From Diplolepis rosae (lineage: Eukaryota > Arthropoda > Insecta > Hymenoptera > Diplolepididae), in assembly GCA_030998225.1 (NCBI GenBank), contig JAPYXD010000744.1:1736001-1800000 (forward strand): a stretch of DNA of 64,000 nucleotides, read 5' to 3'. Every line of letters begins with the position of its first letter. Position 1 is the stretch's first letter. This document shows, one piece after another, positions 38,887 to 53,650 of this stretch. The translations under genes were made by a program, and so were the position numbers. The notes under the pieces were generated by a model. It did no database searches. It saw only the letters and a list, made by a program, of their open reading frames with translations, and was not told the DNA's origin.

Positions 38887-41800
38887 CAGCTTAACTTCCC
38901 AGAGGAAGGTGTATTTTAGGCCCTTGGACTACTAGATATAATTTTCAAAATGACGGGATCTGTAAAATATGAACAAGGTATCTGAATTTTCAGTTTTCAG
39001 GTTAAGTTCCCTGAGGTATATGTTTTTCAAGCACCTGGGCTACTAAATATAATTTTCAAAATGAAGGAATCTCTAAAAAATAAACGAGGTATATTAAATT
39101 TCACTTCTCAGCTTAAGTACCCTGAGGAAGATGTATTTTAAGCAACTGGACTACTAGATATAATTGTCAAAATGACGAGATCTGTAAAATATGAACAAGG
39201 TATCTTAAATTTCTGTTCTCAGCTTAACTTCCACGTGGAATATGTATTTTAAGCCCTTGGACTACTAGATATGATTTTCAAAATGCCGGGATCTGTAAAA
39301 TATGAACAAGTTAACTGAATTTTCAGTTTTCAGCTAAAGTTCCGGGAGGAAGATGTTTTTCAAGCACCTGGGTTACTAGATATAATTTTCAAAATGACAG
39401 GATCTGTAAAATATAAACAAGTTATGTTAAATATCTGTTCTCAGCTTAACTTCCCTGAGGAAGGTGTATTTTAAGCACCTGGAATACTAAATATAATTTA
39501 CAAAATGACGGGATCTCTAAAATATAAACGAGGTATCTTAAATTTCACTTCTCAGCTTAAGTTCCCTGAGGAAGATGTTTTTTAAGCACCTGGACTACTA
39601 TATATAATTTTCAAAATGACGGGATCTCTATAATATAAACAAGGTATCTTAAATTTCAGTTCTCAGCTCAAGTTCCATAAGGAAGATGGTTTTTAAGCAC
39701 CTGGAATACTAAATATAATTCACAAAATGAAGGAATCTCTAAAATATAAATGAGGTATCTTAAATTTCACTTCTCAGCTTAAGTTCCCCGAGGAAGATGT
39801 TTTTTAAGCACCTGGACTACTCGATATAAATTTCAAAATGACGGGATCTGTAAAATATGAACAATGTATCTGAATTTTCAGTTCTCAGCTTAAGTTCCCT
39901 GAGGAAGATGTTTTTAAGCACCTGGACTACTAGATATAATTTTCAAAATGACGGGATCTCTAAAATATAAACTAGGTATCTTAAATATCACTTCTCAGCT
40001 TAAGTTCCATAAGGAACATGGTTTTTAAGCACCTGGAATACTAAATATAATTTACAAAATGACGAGATCTCTAAAAAATAAACGAGGTATCTTAAATTTC
40101 ACTTCTCAGCTTAAGTACCCTGAGGAAAATTTTTTTTAAGCACCTGGAATACTAAATATAGTTTACAAAATAAATGAATCTCTAAAAAATAAACGAGGTA
40201 TCTTAAATTTCACTTCTCAGCTTAAGTACCTTGAGGATGATGTTTTTTAAGCACCTGGACTACTATATGTAATTTTCAAAATGACGTAATCTGTAAAATA
40301 TGAACAAGGTATTTGAATTTTCACTTCTCACCTTAAGTTCCCTGATGAAGATGTTTTTCAAGCACCTGGTCTACTAAATATAATTTTCAAAATGACGAGA
40401 TCTCTAAAAAATAAACGAGGTATCTTAAATTTCACTTCTCAGCTTAAGTACCCTGAGGAAAATTTTTTTTAAGCACCTGGAATACTAAATATAATTTACA
40501 AAATAAAGGGATCTCTAAAAAATAAACGAGGTATCTTAAATTTCACTTCTCAGCTTAAGTACCCTGAGGAAGATGTTTTTTAAGCACCTGGACTACTAAA
40601 TATAATTTTCAAAATGAGTAGATCTCTAAATAATAAACGAGGTATCTTAAATTTCACTTCTCAGCTAAAGTACCCTGAGGAAAATTTTTTTTAAGCACCT
40701 GGAATACTAAATATAATTTACAAAATAAAGGGATCTCTAAAAAATAAAAGAGGTATCTTAAATTTCACTTCTTAGCTTAAGTACGCTGAGGAAGATGTTT
40801 TTTAAGCACCTGGACTACTATATATAATTTTCAAAATGACGGGATCTCTATAATATAAACAAGGTATCTTAAATTTCAGTTCTCAGCTTAAGTACCCTGA
40901 GGAAAATTTTCTTTAAGCACCTGGGCTACTAAATATAATTTTCAAAATGAAGGAATCTCTAAAAAATAAACGAGGTATCTTAAATTTTACTTCTCAGCTT
41001 AACTTCCACGTGGAATGTGTATTTTAAGCCCTTGGACTACTAGATATGATTTTCAAAATGACGGGATCTGTAAAATATGAACAAGTTAACTGAATTTTCA
41101 TTTTTCAGCTAAAGTTCCGGGAGGAAGATGTTTTTCAAGCACCTGGGTTACTACATATAATTTTCAAAATGACGGGATCTCTAAAATATAAACCACGTAT
41201 CTTAAATATCTGTTCTCAGCTGAACTTCCCTGGGGAAGGTGTATTTTAAGCACCTGGAATACTAAATATAATTTACAAAATGACGGGATCTCTAAAATAT
41301 AAACGAGGTATCTTAAATTACACTTCTCAGCTTAAGTTCCCTGAGGTATATGTTTTTCAAGCACCTGGACCATAAATATAAATTTCAAAATGAGTAGATC
41401 TCTAAAAAATAAACGAGGTATCTTAAATTTCACTTCTCAGCTAAAGTACCCTGAGGAAAATTTTTTTAAGCACCTGGAATACTAAATATAATTTACAAAA
41501 TGATTGGATCTCTAAAATATAAATGAGGTATCTTAAATTTCACTTCTCAGCTTAAGTTCCCTGAGGAAGATGCTTTTTAAGCACCTGGACTACTAGATAT
41601 AATTTTCAAAATGACGGGATCTGTAAAATATGAACAAGGTATCTGAATTTTCACTTCTCAGCTTAAGTACCCTGAGGAAGATGTTTTTTAAGCACCTGAG
41701 ATACTAGATATAATTTTCAAAATGACGGGATCTGTAAAATATGAACAAGCTATCTGAATTTTCAGTTTTCAGGTTAAGTTCCCTGAGGTATATGTTTTTC

Positions 41801-43119
41801 AAGCACGTGGACTACTAAATATAATTTTCAAAATGACGGGATGTCTAAAATATAATCTAGGTATCTTAAATTACACTTCTCAGCTTAAGTTCCCTGAGGA
41901 GTATGTATTTTAGTCACCTGGAATACTAGACATAATTTTCAAAAAGGCGGGATCTATAAAATATGAACTAGGTATCTTAATTTTCAGTTCTCAGCTTAAG
42001 TTCCCTGATGAAGATGTTTTTCAAGCACCTGGTCTACTAAATATAATTTTCAAAATGACGAGATCTCTAAAAAATAAACGAGGCATCTTAAATTTCACTT
42101 CTCAGCTTAAGTACCCTGAGGAAAATTTGTTTTAAGCACCTGGAATATTAAATATAATTTACAAAATGAAGGGATCTCTACAATATAAATGAGGTATCTT
42201 AAATTTCACTTCTCAGCTTAAGTTCCCTGAGGAAGATGTTTTTTAAGCACCTGGACTACTAGGTATAATTTTCAAAATGACGGGATCTGTAAAATATGAA
42301 CAAGTTATCTGAATTTTCAGTTTTCAGCTTAAGTTCCCTGAGGAAGATGTATTTCAAGCACCTGGGCTACTAAATATAATTTTCAAAATGAAGGAATCTC
42401 TAAAAAATAAACGAGGTATATTAAATTTCACTTCTCAGCTTAAGTACCCTGAGGAAGATGTATTTTAAGCACCTGGACTACTAGATATAATTGTCAAAAT
42501 GACGGGATCTGTAAAATATGAACAAGGTATCTTAAATTTCTGTTCTCAGCTTAACTTCCACGTGGAATATGTATTTTAAGCCCTTGGACTACTAGATATG
42601 ATTTTCAAAATGACGGGATCTGTAAAATATGTACAAGTTAACTGAATTTTCAGTTTTCAGCTAAAGTTCCGGGAGGAAGATGTTTTTCAAGCACCTGGGT
42701 TACTAGATATAATTTTCAAAATGACAGGATCTCTAAAATATAAACAAGTTATGTTAAATATCTGTTCTCAGCTTAACTTCCCTGAGGAAGGTGTATTTTA
42801 AGCACCTGGAATACTAAATATAATTTACAAAATGACGGGATCTCTAAAATATAAACGCGGTATCTTAAATTTCACTTCTCAGCTTAAGTTTCCTGATGAA
42901 GATGTTTTTAAGCACCTGGACTACTATATATAATTTTCAAAATGACGGGTTCTATAAAATATAAACTAGGTATCTTAAATTTCACTACTCAGCTTAAGTT
43001 CCATAAGATGATTTTTAAGCACCTGGAATACTAAATATAATTTACAAAATGACGGGATCTCTAAAATATAAACTATGTATCTTAAATTTCACTTCTCAGC
43101 TTAAGTTCCATAAGGAAGA

Positions 43120-45230
43120 TGGTTTTTAAGCACCTGCAATACTAAACATAATTAACAAACTGACGAGATCTCTAAAAAATAAACGAGGTATCTTAAATTT
43201 CACTTCTCAGCTTAAGTACCCTGAGGAAAATTTTTTTAAGCACCTGGAATACTAAATATAGTTTACAAAATAAAGGAATCTCTAAAAAATAAACAACGTA
43301 TCTTAAATTTCAGTTCTCAGCTTAAGTACCCTGAGGAAAATTTTTTTTAAGCACCTGGAATACCAAATATAATTTTCAAAATGACGGGATCTCTAATATA
43401 TAAATGAGGTATCTTAAATTTCACTTCTCAGCTTAAGTTCCCCGAGGAAGATGTTTTTTAAGCACCTGGACTACTAGATATAATTTTCAAAATGACGGGA
43501 TCTCTAAAATATGAACAAGGTATCTGAATTTTCAGTTCTCAGCTTAAGTTCCCTGAGGAAGATGTTTTTTAAGCACCTGGACTACTAGATATAATTTTCA
43601 AAATGACGGGATCTCTAAAATATAAACAAGGTATCTTAAATTTCTGTTCTCAGCTTAACTTCCACATGGAATGTGTATTTTAGGCCCTGGGACTACTAAA
43701 TATAATTTTCAAAATGATGGGATCTGTAAAATATGAACAAGTTATCTGAATTTTCAGTTTTCAGCTTAAGTTCCCTGAGGAAGAGTTATTTCAAGCACCT
43801 GGGCTACTAAATATAATTTTCAAAATGAAGGAATCTCTAAAAAATAAACGAGGTATCTTAAATTTCACTTCTCAGCTAAAGTACCCTGAGCAAAATTTTT
43901 TTTAAGCACCTGGAATACTAAATATAATTTTCAAAATGAAGGAATCTCTAAAAAATAAACGAGGTATCTTAAATTTCACTTCTCAGCTTAAGTACCCTGA
44001 GGAAGATGTATTTTAAGCACATAGACTACTAGATATAATTTTCAAAATGACGGGATCTGTAAAATATGAACAAGGTATCTGAATTTTCAGTTGTCAGCTT
44101 ATCTTCCCTGAGGAAGATGTAATTCAAGCACCAGGAATACTAAATATAATTTACAAAATGACTGGATCTCGAAAATATAAGCGAGGAATCTTAAATTACA
44201 CTTCTCAGCTTAAGTTCCCTGATGAAGATGTTTTTAAGCACCTGGACTACTATATAATTTTCAAAATGACGGGATCTATAAAATATAAACTAGGTATCTT
44301 AAATTTCACTTCTCAGCTTAAGTTCCATAAGGAAGATGGTTTTTAAGCACCTGGAATACTAAATATAATTTTCAAAATGACTGGTTCTCTAAAATATAAA
44401 CTAGGTATCTTAAATTTCACTTCTCAGCTTAAGTTCCATAAGGAAGATGGTTTTTAAGCACCTGCAATACTAAACATAATTAACAAACTGACGAGATCTC
44501 TAAAAAATAAACGAGGTATCTTAAATTTCACTTCTCAGCTTAAGTACCCTGAGGAAAATTTTTAAGCACCTGGAATACTAAATATAGTTTACAAAATAAA
44601 GGAATCTCTAAAAAATAAACAACGTATCTTAAATTTCAGTTCTCAGCTTAAGTACCCTGAGGAAAATTTTTTTAAGCACCTGGAATACTAAATATAATTT
44701 ACAATAGGAAGGGATCACTAAAATATAAATGAGGTATCTTAAATTTCACTTCTCAGCTTAAGTTCCCCGAGGAAGATGTTTTTCAAGCACCTGGGCTACT
44801 AGATATAATTTTCAAAATGACGGGATCTGTAAAATATGAACAAGGTATCTGAATTTTCAGTTCTCAGCTTAAGTTCCGTGAGGAAGATGTTTTTTAAGCA
44901 CCTGGACTACTAGATATAATTTTCAAAATGACGGGATCTCTAAAATATAAACAAGGTATCTTAAATTTCTGTTCTCAGCTTAACTTCCACATGGAATGTG
45001 TATTTTAGGCCCTGGGACTACTAAATATAATTTTCAAAATGATGGGATCTGTAAAATATGAACAAGTTATCTGAATTTTCAGTTTTCAGCTTAAGTTCCC
45101 TGAGGAAGAGTTATTTCAAGCACCTGGGCTACTAAATATAATTTTCAAAATGAAGGAATCTCTAAAAAATAAACGAGGTATCTTAAATTTCACTTCTCAG
45201 CTAAAGTACCCTGAGCAAAATTTTTTTTAA
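43120..45230 (+). repeat. Tandem duplication with 12-monomer offset (about 1,325 bp)
   Basis: The block about 43120-43900 recurs at about 44450-45230. Markers are CCTGCAATACTAAACATAAT (43133 and 44461), TTAACTTCCACATGGAATG (offset 1325 bp) and GAAGAGTTATTTCAAG (offset 1325 bp). The same run of units appears a third time at about 49665-50440, with CCTGCAATACTAAACATAAT at 49669 and GAAGAGTTATTTC at about 50316. The last marker also occurs near 58632. Confidence 0.84.
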
Positions 45231-46699
45231 GCACCTGGAATACTAAATATAATTTTCAAAATGACGGGATCTCTAAATTATAAAACAGGTATCTTAAATA
45301 TCTGTTCTCAGCTTAACTTCCCAGAGGAAGGTGTATTTTAGGCCCTTGGACTACTAGATATAATTTTCAAAATGACGGGATCTGTAAAATATGAACAAGG
45401 TATCTGAATTTTCAGTTTTCAGGTTAAGTTCCCTGAGGTATATGTTTTTCAAGCACCTGGACTACTAAATATAATTTTCAAAATGACGGGATGTCTAAAA
45501 TATAATCTAGGTATCTTAAATTACACTTCTCAGCTTAAGTTCCCTGAGGAGTATGTATTTTAGTCACCTGGAATACTAGACATAATTTTCAAAAAGGCGG
45601 GATCTATAAAATATGAACTAGGTATCTTAATTTTCAGTTCTCAGCTTAAGTTCCCTGATGAAGATGTTTTTCAAGCACCTGGTCTACTAAATATAATTTT
45701 CAAAATGACGAGATCTCTAAAAAATAAACGAGGCATCTTAAATTTCACTTCTCAGCTTAAGTACCCTGAGGAAGATGTATTTTAAGCACCTGGACTACTA
45801 GATATAATTGTCAAAATGACGGGATCTGTAAAATATGAACAAGGTATCTTAAATTTCTGTTCTCAGCTTAACTTCCACGTGGAATATGTATTTTAAGCCC
45901 TTGGACTACTAGATATGATTTTCAAAATGACGGGATCTGTAAAATATGTACAAGTTAACTGAATTTTCAGTTTTCAGCTAAAGTTCCGGGAGGAAGATGT
46001 TTTTCAAGCACCTGGGTTACTAGATATAATTTTCAAAATGACGGGATCTCTAAAATATAAACCAGGTATCTTAAATATCTGTTCTCAGCTTAACTTCCCT
46101 GAGGAAGGTGTATTTTAAGCACCTGGAATACTAAATATAATTTACAAAATGACGGGATCTCTAAAATATAAACGAGGTATCTTAAATTACACTTCTCAGC
46201 TTAAGTTCCCTGAGGAAGATGTTTTTCAAGCACCTGGACTACTATATATAATTTTCAAAATGACGGGATCTCTATAATATAAACAAGGTAACTTAAATTT
46301 CTGTTCTCAGCTTAACTTCCACATGGAATGTATATTTTAGGCCCTGGGACTACTAGATATAATTTTCAAAATGAAGGAATCTCTAAAAAATAAACGAGGT
46401 ATCTTAAATTTCACTTCTCAGCTAAAGTACCCTGAGGAAAATTTTTTTAAGCACCTGGAATACTAAATATAATTTTCAAAATGAAGGAATCTCTAAAAAA
46501 TAAACGAGGTATCTTAAATTACACTTCTCAGCTTTAGTTCCCTGAGGAATATGTATTTTAGTCACCTGGACTACTAGACATAATTTTCAAAAAGACGGGA
46601 TCTCCCAAATATGAACTAGGTATCATAATTTTCATTTCTCAGTTTAAGGTTTCTGAGGAAGATATTTTTCAAGCACCTGGGCTAACAAATATAATTTTC

Positions 46700-49600
46700 A
46701 AAATGACGGGATCTCTAAAAAATAAACGAGGCATCTTAAATTTCACTTCTCAGCTTAACTACCCTGAGGAAAATTTTTTTAAGCACCTGGAACACTAAAT
46801 ATAATTTACAAAATGAAGGGATCTCAAAAATATAAATGAGGTATCTTAAATTTCACTTCTCAGCTTAAGTTCCCTGAGGTAGATGCTTTTTGAGCACCTG
46901 GACTACTAGATATAATTTTCAAAATGACGGGATCTGTAAAATATAAACGAGGTATATTAAATTTCACTTCTCAGCTTAAGTACCCTGAGGAAGATGTATT
47001 TTAAGCACCTGGACTACTAGATATAATTGTCAAAATGACGGGATCTGTAAAATATGAACAAGGTATCTTAAATTTCTGTTCTCAGCTTAACTTCCACGTG
47101 GAATATGTATTTTAAGCCCTTGGACTACTAGATATGATTTTCAAAATGACGGGATCTGTAAAATATGTACAAGTTAACTGAATTTTCAGTTTTCAGCTAA
47201 AGTTCCGGGAGGAAGATGTTTTTCAAGCACCTGGGTTACTAGATATAATTTTCAAAATGACAGGATCTCTAAAATATAAACAAGTTATGTTAAATATCTG
47301 TTCTCAGCTTAACTTCCCTGAGGAAGGTGTATTTTAAGCACCTGGAATACTAAATATAATTTACAAAATGACGGGATCTCTAAAATATAAACGAGGTATC
47401 TTAAATTTCACTTCTCAGCTTAAGTTTCCTGATGAAGATGTTTTTTAAGCACCTGGACTACTATATATAATTTTCAAAATGACGGGATCTCTATAATATA
47501 AACAAGGTATCTTAAATTTCAGATCTCAGCTCAAGTTCCATAAGGAAGATGGTTTTTAAGCACCTGGAATACTAAATATAATTTACAAAATGAAGGGATC
47601 TCTAAAATATAAACTAGGTATCTTAAATATCACTTCTCAGCTTAAGTTCCATAAGGAAGATGGTTTTTAAGCACCTGGAATACTAAATATAATTTACAAA
47701 ATTAAGGGATCTCTAGAATATAAACGAGGTATCTTAAATTTCACTTCTCAGCTTAAGTACCCTGAGGAAGATGTTTTTTAAGCACCTGGACTACTATATA
47801 TAATTTTCAAAATGAAGGGATCTCTAAAATATAAATGAGGTATCTTAAATTTCACTTCTCAGCTTAAGTTCCCTGAGGAAGATGTTTTTTAAGCACCTGG
47901 ACTACTCAATATAAATTTCAAAATGACGGGATCTGTAAAATATGAACAAGGTATCTGAATTTTCATTTCTCAGTTTAATTTCCTTGTGTAAGATGTTTTT
48001 AAGCACATGGAATTCTAGATTTTATTTTCAAACTGACGGAATCTCTAAAATATAAACTAGGTATCTTAAATATCACTTCTCAGCTAAAGTTCCATAAGGA
48101 AGATGGTTTTTAAGCACCTGGAATACTAAATATAATTTACAAAATGACGAGATCTCTAAAAAATAAACAAGGTATCTTAAATTTCATTTCTCAGCTTATG
48201 TACCCTGAGGAAAATTTTTTTCAAGCACCTGGAATACTAAATATAGATTACAAAATAAAGGAATCTCTAAAAAATCAACGAGGTATCTTAAATTTCACTT
48301 CTCAGCTTAAGTACCCTGAGGATGATGTTTTTTAAGCACCTGGACTACTATATATAATTTTCAAAATGACGGGATCTGTAAAATATGAACAACGTATCTG
48401 AATTTTCACTTCTCAATTTAGTTCCCTGATGAAGATGTTTTTCAAGCACCTGGTCTACTAAATAGAATTTTCAAAATGACGGGATGTCTAAAATATAATC
48501 TAGGTATCTTAAATTACACTTCTCAGCTTAAGTTCCCTGAGGAATATGTATTTTAGTCACCTGGAATACTAGACATAATTTTCAAAAAGACGGGATCTCT
48601 AAAATATGAACTAGGTATCATAATTTTCATTTCTCAGCTTAAGGTCCCTGAGGAAGATATTTTTCAAGCACCTGGGCTAACAAATATAATTTTCAAAATG
48701 ACGGGATCTCTAAAATATAAACCAGGTATCTTAAATATCTGTTCTCAGCTTAACTTCCACGTGGAATATGTATTTTAAGCCCTTGGACTACTAGATATGA
48801 TTTTCAAAATGACGGGATCTGTAAAATATGAACAAGTTAACTGAATTTTCAGTTTTCAGCTAAAGTTCCGGGAGGAAGTTGTATTTCAAGCACCTGGGCT
48901 ACTAAATATAATTTTCAAAATGAAGGAATCTCTAAAAAATAAACGAGGTATATTAAATTTCACTTCTCAGCTTAAGTACCCTGAGGAAGATGTATTTTAA
49001 GCACCTGGACTACTAGATATAATTGTCAAAATGACGGGATCTGTAAAATATGAACAAGGTATCTTAAATTCCTGTTCTCAACTTAACTTCCACGTGGAAT
49101 ATGTATTGTAAGCCCTTGGACTACTAGATATGATTTTCAAAATGACGGGATCTGTAAAATATGAACAAGTTAACTGAATTTTCAGTTTTCAGCTAAAGTT
49201 CCGAGAGGAAGATGTTTTTCAAGCACCTGGGTTACTAGATATAATTTTCAAAATGACAGGATCTGTAAAATATAAACAAGTTATGTTAAATATCTGTTCT
49301 CAGCTTAACTTCCCTGAGGAAGGTGTATTTTAAGCACCTGGAATACTAAATATAATTTACAAAATGACGGGATCTCTAAAATATATACGAGGTATCTTAA
49401 ATTTCACTTCTCAGCTTAAGTTCCCTGAGGAAGATGTTTTTAAGCACCTGGACTACTATATATAATTTTCAAAATGACGGGATCTCTATAATATAAACAA
49501 GGTATCTTAAATTTCAGTTCTCAGCTCAAGTTCCATAAGGAAGATGGTTTTTAAGCACCTGGAATACTAAATATAATTTAAAAAATGAAGGGATCTCTAA

Positions 49601-52600
49601 AATATAAACTAGGTATCTTAAATATCACTTCTCAGCTCAAGTTCCATAAGGAAGATGGTTTTTAAGAACCTGCAATACTAAACATAATTTACAAACTGAC
49701 GAGATCTCTAAAAAATAAACGAGGTATCTTAAATTTCACTTCTCAGCTTAAGTACCCTGAGGAAAATTTTTTTTAAGCACCTGGAATACTAAATATAGTT
49801 TACAAAATAAAGGAATCTCTAAAAAATAAACAACGTATCTTAAATTTCAGTTCTCAGCTTAAGTACCCTGAGGAAAATTTTTTTAAGCACCTGGAATACT
49901 AAATATAATTTACAATAGGAAGGGATCACTAAAATATAAATGAGGTATATTAAATTTCACTTCTCAGCTTAAGTTCCCCGAGGAAGATGTTTTTCAAGCA
50001 CCTGGGCTACTAGATATAATTTTCAAAATGACGGGATCTGTAAAATATGAAAAAGGTATCTGAATTTTCAGTTCTCAGCTTAAGTTCCCTGAGGAAGATG
50101 TTTTTTAAGCACCTGGACTAATAGATATAATTTTCAAAATGACGGGATCTCTAAAATATAAACAAGGTATCTTAAATTTCTGTTCTCAGCTTAACTTCCA
50201 CATGGAATGTGTATTTTAGGCCCTGGAACTACTAGATATAATTTTCAAAATGATGGGATCTGTAAAATATGAACAAGTTATCTGAATTTTCAGTTTTCAG
50301 CTTAAGTTCCCTGAGGAAGAGTTATTTCAAGCACCTGGGCTACTAAATATAATTTTCAAAATGAAGGAATCTCTAAAAAATAAACGAGGTATCTTAAATT
50401 TCACTTCTCAGCTAAAGTACCCTGAGCAAAATTTTTTTTAAGCACCTGGAATACTAAATATAATTTTCAAAATGAAGGAATCTCTAAAAAATAAACGAGG
50501 TATCTTAAATTTCACTTCTCAGCTTAACTTCCCAGAGGAAGGTGTATTTTAGGCCCTTGGACTACTAGATATAATTTTCAAAATGACGGGATCTGTAAAA
50601 TATGAACAAGGTATCTGAATTTTCAGTTTTCAGGTTAAGTTCCCTGAGGTATATGTTTTTCAAGCACCTGGACTACTAAATATAATTTTCAAAATGACGG
50701 GATGTCTAAAATATAATCTAGGTATCTTAAATTACACTTCTCAGCTTAAGTTCCCTGAGGAATATGTATTTTAGTCACCTGGAATACTAGACATAATTTT
50801 CAAAAAGACGGGATCTCTAAAATATGAACTAGGTATCTTAATTTTCAGTTCTCAGCTTAAGGTCCCTGAGGAAGATATTTTTCAAGCACCTGGGCTAACA
50901 AATATAATTTTCAAAATGACGGGATCTCTAAAATATAAACCAGGTATCTTAAATTTCACTTCTCAGCTTAAGTACCCTGAGGAAGATGTATTTTAAGCAC
51001 CTGGACTACTAGATATAATTGTCAAAATGACGGGATCTGTAAAATATGAACAAGGTATCTTAAATTTCTGTTCTCCGCTTAACTTCCACGTGGAATATGT
51101 ATTTTAAGCCCTTGGACTACTAGATATGATTTTCAAAATGACGGGATCTGTAAAATATGAACAAGTTAACTGAATTTTCAGTTTTCAGCTAAAGTTCCGG
51201 GAGGCAGATGTTTTTCAAGCACCTGGGTTACTAGATATAATTTTCAAAATGACGGGAAATCTAAAATATAAACCGGGTATCTTAAATATCTGTTCTCAGC
51301 TTAACTTCCCCGAGGAAGGTGTATTTTAAGCACCTGGAATACTAAATATAATTTACAAAATGACGGGATCTCCAAAATATAAACGAGGTATCTTAAATTA
51401 CACTTCTCAGCTTAAGTTCCCTGAGGAATATGTATTTTAGTCACCTGGAATACTAGACATAATTTTCAAAAAGACAGGATCTCTAAAATATGAACTAGGT
51501 ATCTTAATTTTCAGTTCTCAGCTAAAGTACCCTGAGGAAAATTTTTTTAAGCACCTGGAACACTAAATATAATTTACAAAATGAAGGGATCTCAAAAATA
51601 TAAATGAGGTATCTTAAATTTCACTTCTCAGCTTAAGTTCCCTGAGGTAGATGTTGTTTAAGCACCTGGACTATTAGATATAATTTTCAAAATGACGGGA
51701 TCTCTAAAATATAAACGATTTATATTAAATTTCACTTCTCAGCTTAAGTTCCCTGATGAAGGTGTATTTTAAGCACCTGGGCAACTAGATATAATTGTCA
51801 AAATGACGGGATCTGTAAAATATGAACAAGGTATCTTAAATTTCTGTTCTCAGCTTAACTTCCACGTGGAATATGTATTTTAAGCCCTTGGACTACTAGA
51901 TATGATTTTCAAAATGACGGGATCTGTAAAATATGAACAAGTTAACTGAATTTTCAGTTTTCAGCTAAAGTACCGGGAGGAAGATGTTTTTCAAGCACCT
52001 GGGTTACTAGATATAATTTTCAAAATGACAGGATCTCTAAAATATAAACAAGTTATGTTAAATATCTGTTCTCAGCTTAACTTCCCTGAGGAAGGTGTAT
52101 TTTAAGCACCTGGAATACTAAATATAATTTACAAAATGACGGGATCTCTAAAATATAAACGAGGTATCTTAAATTTCACTTCTCAGCTTAAGTTTCCTGA
52201 TGAAGATGTTTTTTAAGCACCTGGACTACTATATATAATTTTCAAAATGACGGGATCTCTATAATATAAACAAGGTATCTTAAATTTCAGATCTCAGCTC
52301 AAGTTCCATAAGGAAGATGGTTTTTAAGCACCTGGAATACTAAATATAATTTACAAAATGAAGGGATCTCTAAAATATAAACTAGGTATCTTAAATATCA
52401 CTTCTCAGCTCAAGTTCCATAAGGAAGATGGTTTTTAAGCACCTGGAATACTAAATATAATTTACGAAATAAAGGGATCTCTAAAAAATAAACGAGGTAT
52501 CTTAAATTTCACTTCTCAGCTTAAGTACCCTGAGGAAGATGTTTTTTAAGCACCAGGACTACTATATATAGTTTTCAAAATGACGGGATCTCTAAAATAT

Positions 52601-53650
52601 GATTGAGGTATCTTAAATTTCACTTCTCAGCTTAAGTTCCCCGAGGAAGATGTTTTTTAAGCACCTGGACTACTCGATATAAATTTCAAAATGACGGGAT
52701 CTGTAAAATATGAACAATGTATCTGAATTTTCAGTTCTCAGCTTAAGTTCCCTGAGGAAGATGTTTTTAAGCACCTGGACTACTAGATATAATTTTCAAA
52801 ATGACGGGATCTCTAAAATATAAACTAGGTATCTTAAATATCACTTCTCAGCTGAAGTTCCATAAGGAAGATGGTTTTTAAGCACCTGGAATACTAAATA
52901 TAATTTACAAAATGACGAGATCTCTAAAAAATAAACAAGGTATCTTAAATTTCATTTCTCAGCTTATGTACCCTGAGGAAAATTTTTTTCAAGCACCTGG
53001 AATACTAAATATAGATTACAAAATAAAGGAATCTCTAAAAAATCAACGAGGTATCTTAAATTTCACTTCTCAGCTTAAGTACCCTGAGGATGATGTTTTT
53101 TAAGCACCTGGACTACTATATATAATTTTCAAAATGACGGGATCTGTAAAATATGAACAACGTATCTGAATTTTCACTTCTCAATTTAGTTCCCTGATGA
53201 AGATGTTTTTCAAGCACCTGGTCTACTAAATATAATTTTCAAAATGACGGGATGTCTAAAATATAATCTAGGTATCTTAAATTACACTTCTCAGCTTAAG
53301 TTCCCTGAGGAATATGTATTTTAGTCACCTGGAATACTAGACATAATTTTCAAAAAGACGGGATCTCTAAAATATGAACTAGGTATCTTAATTTTCAGTT
53401 CTCAGCTTAAGGTCCCTGAGGAAGATGTTTTTCAAGCGACTGGGCTACTAAATATAATTTTCAAAATGACGGGATCTCTAAAATATGAACAAGGTATCTT
53501 AAATTTCTGTTCTCAGCTTAACATCCACGTGGAATGTGTATTTTAAGCCCTTGGACTACTAGATATAATTTTCAAAATGATGGGATCTGTAAAATATGAA
53601 CAAGTTAACTGAATTTTCAGTTTTCAGCTAAAGTTCAGGGAGGAAGATGT
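46700..53650 (+). repeat. Long higher-order repeat, 43 monomers (offset 4,768 bp), two copies
   Basis: The block about 46700-48900 recurs at about 51470-53650 with a constant offset of 4768 bp: CTTCCACGTGG at 47091 and 51859, and the 192-bp open stretch at 48144-48335 encodes exactly the same 63 residues as 52912-53103. The offset equals 43 monomers minus five bases. Private marks include ATATAGATTACAAAATAAAG, AAAAAATCAACGAGG and TTCTCAATTTAGTTCC. The right part of the block (the segment from CTACTCGATATAAA onward) recurs at about 56108 and 63429, and its later units also at about 60540-60900. Confidence 0.86.
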
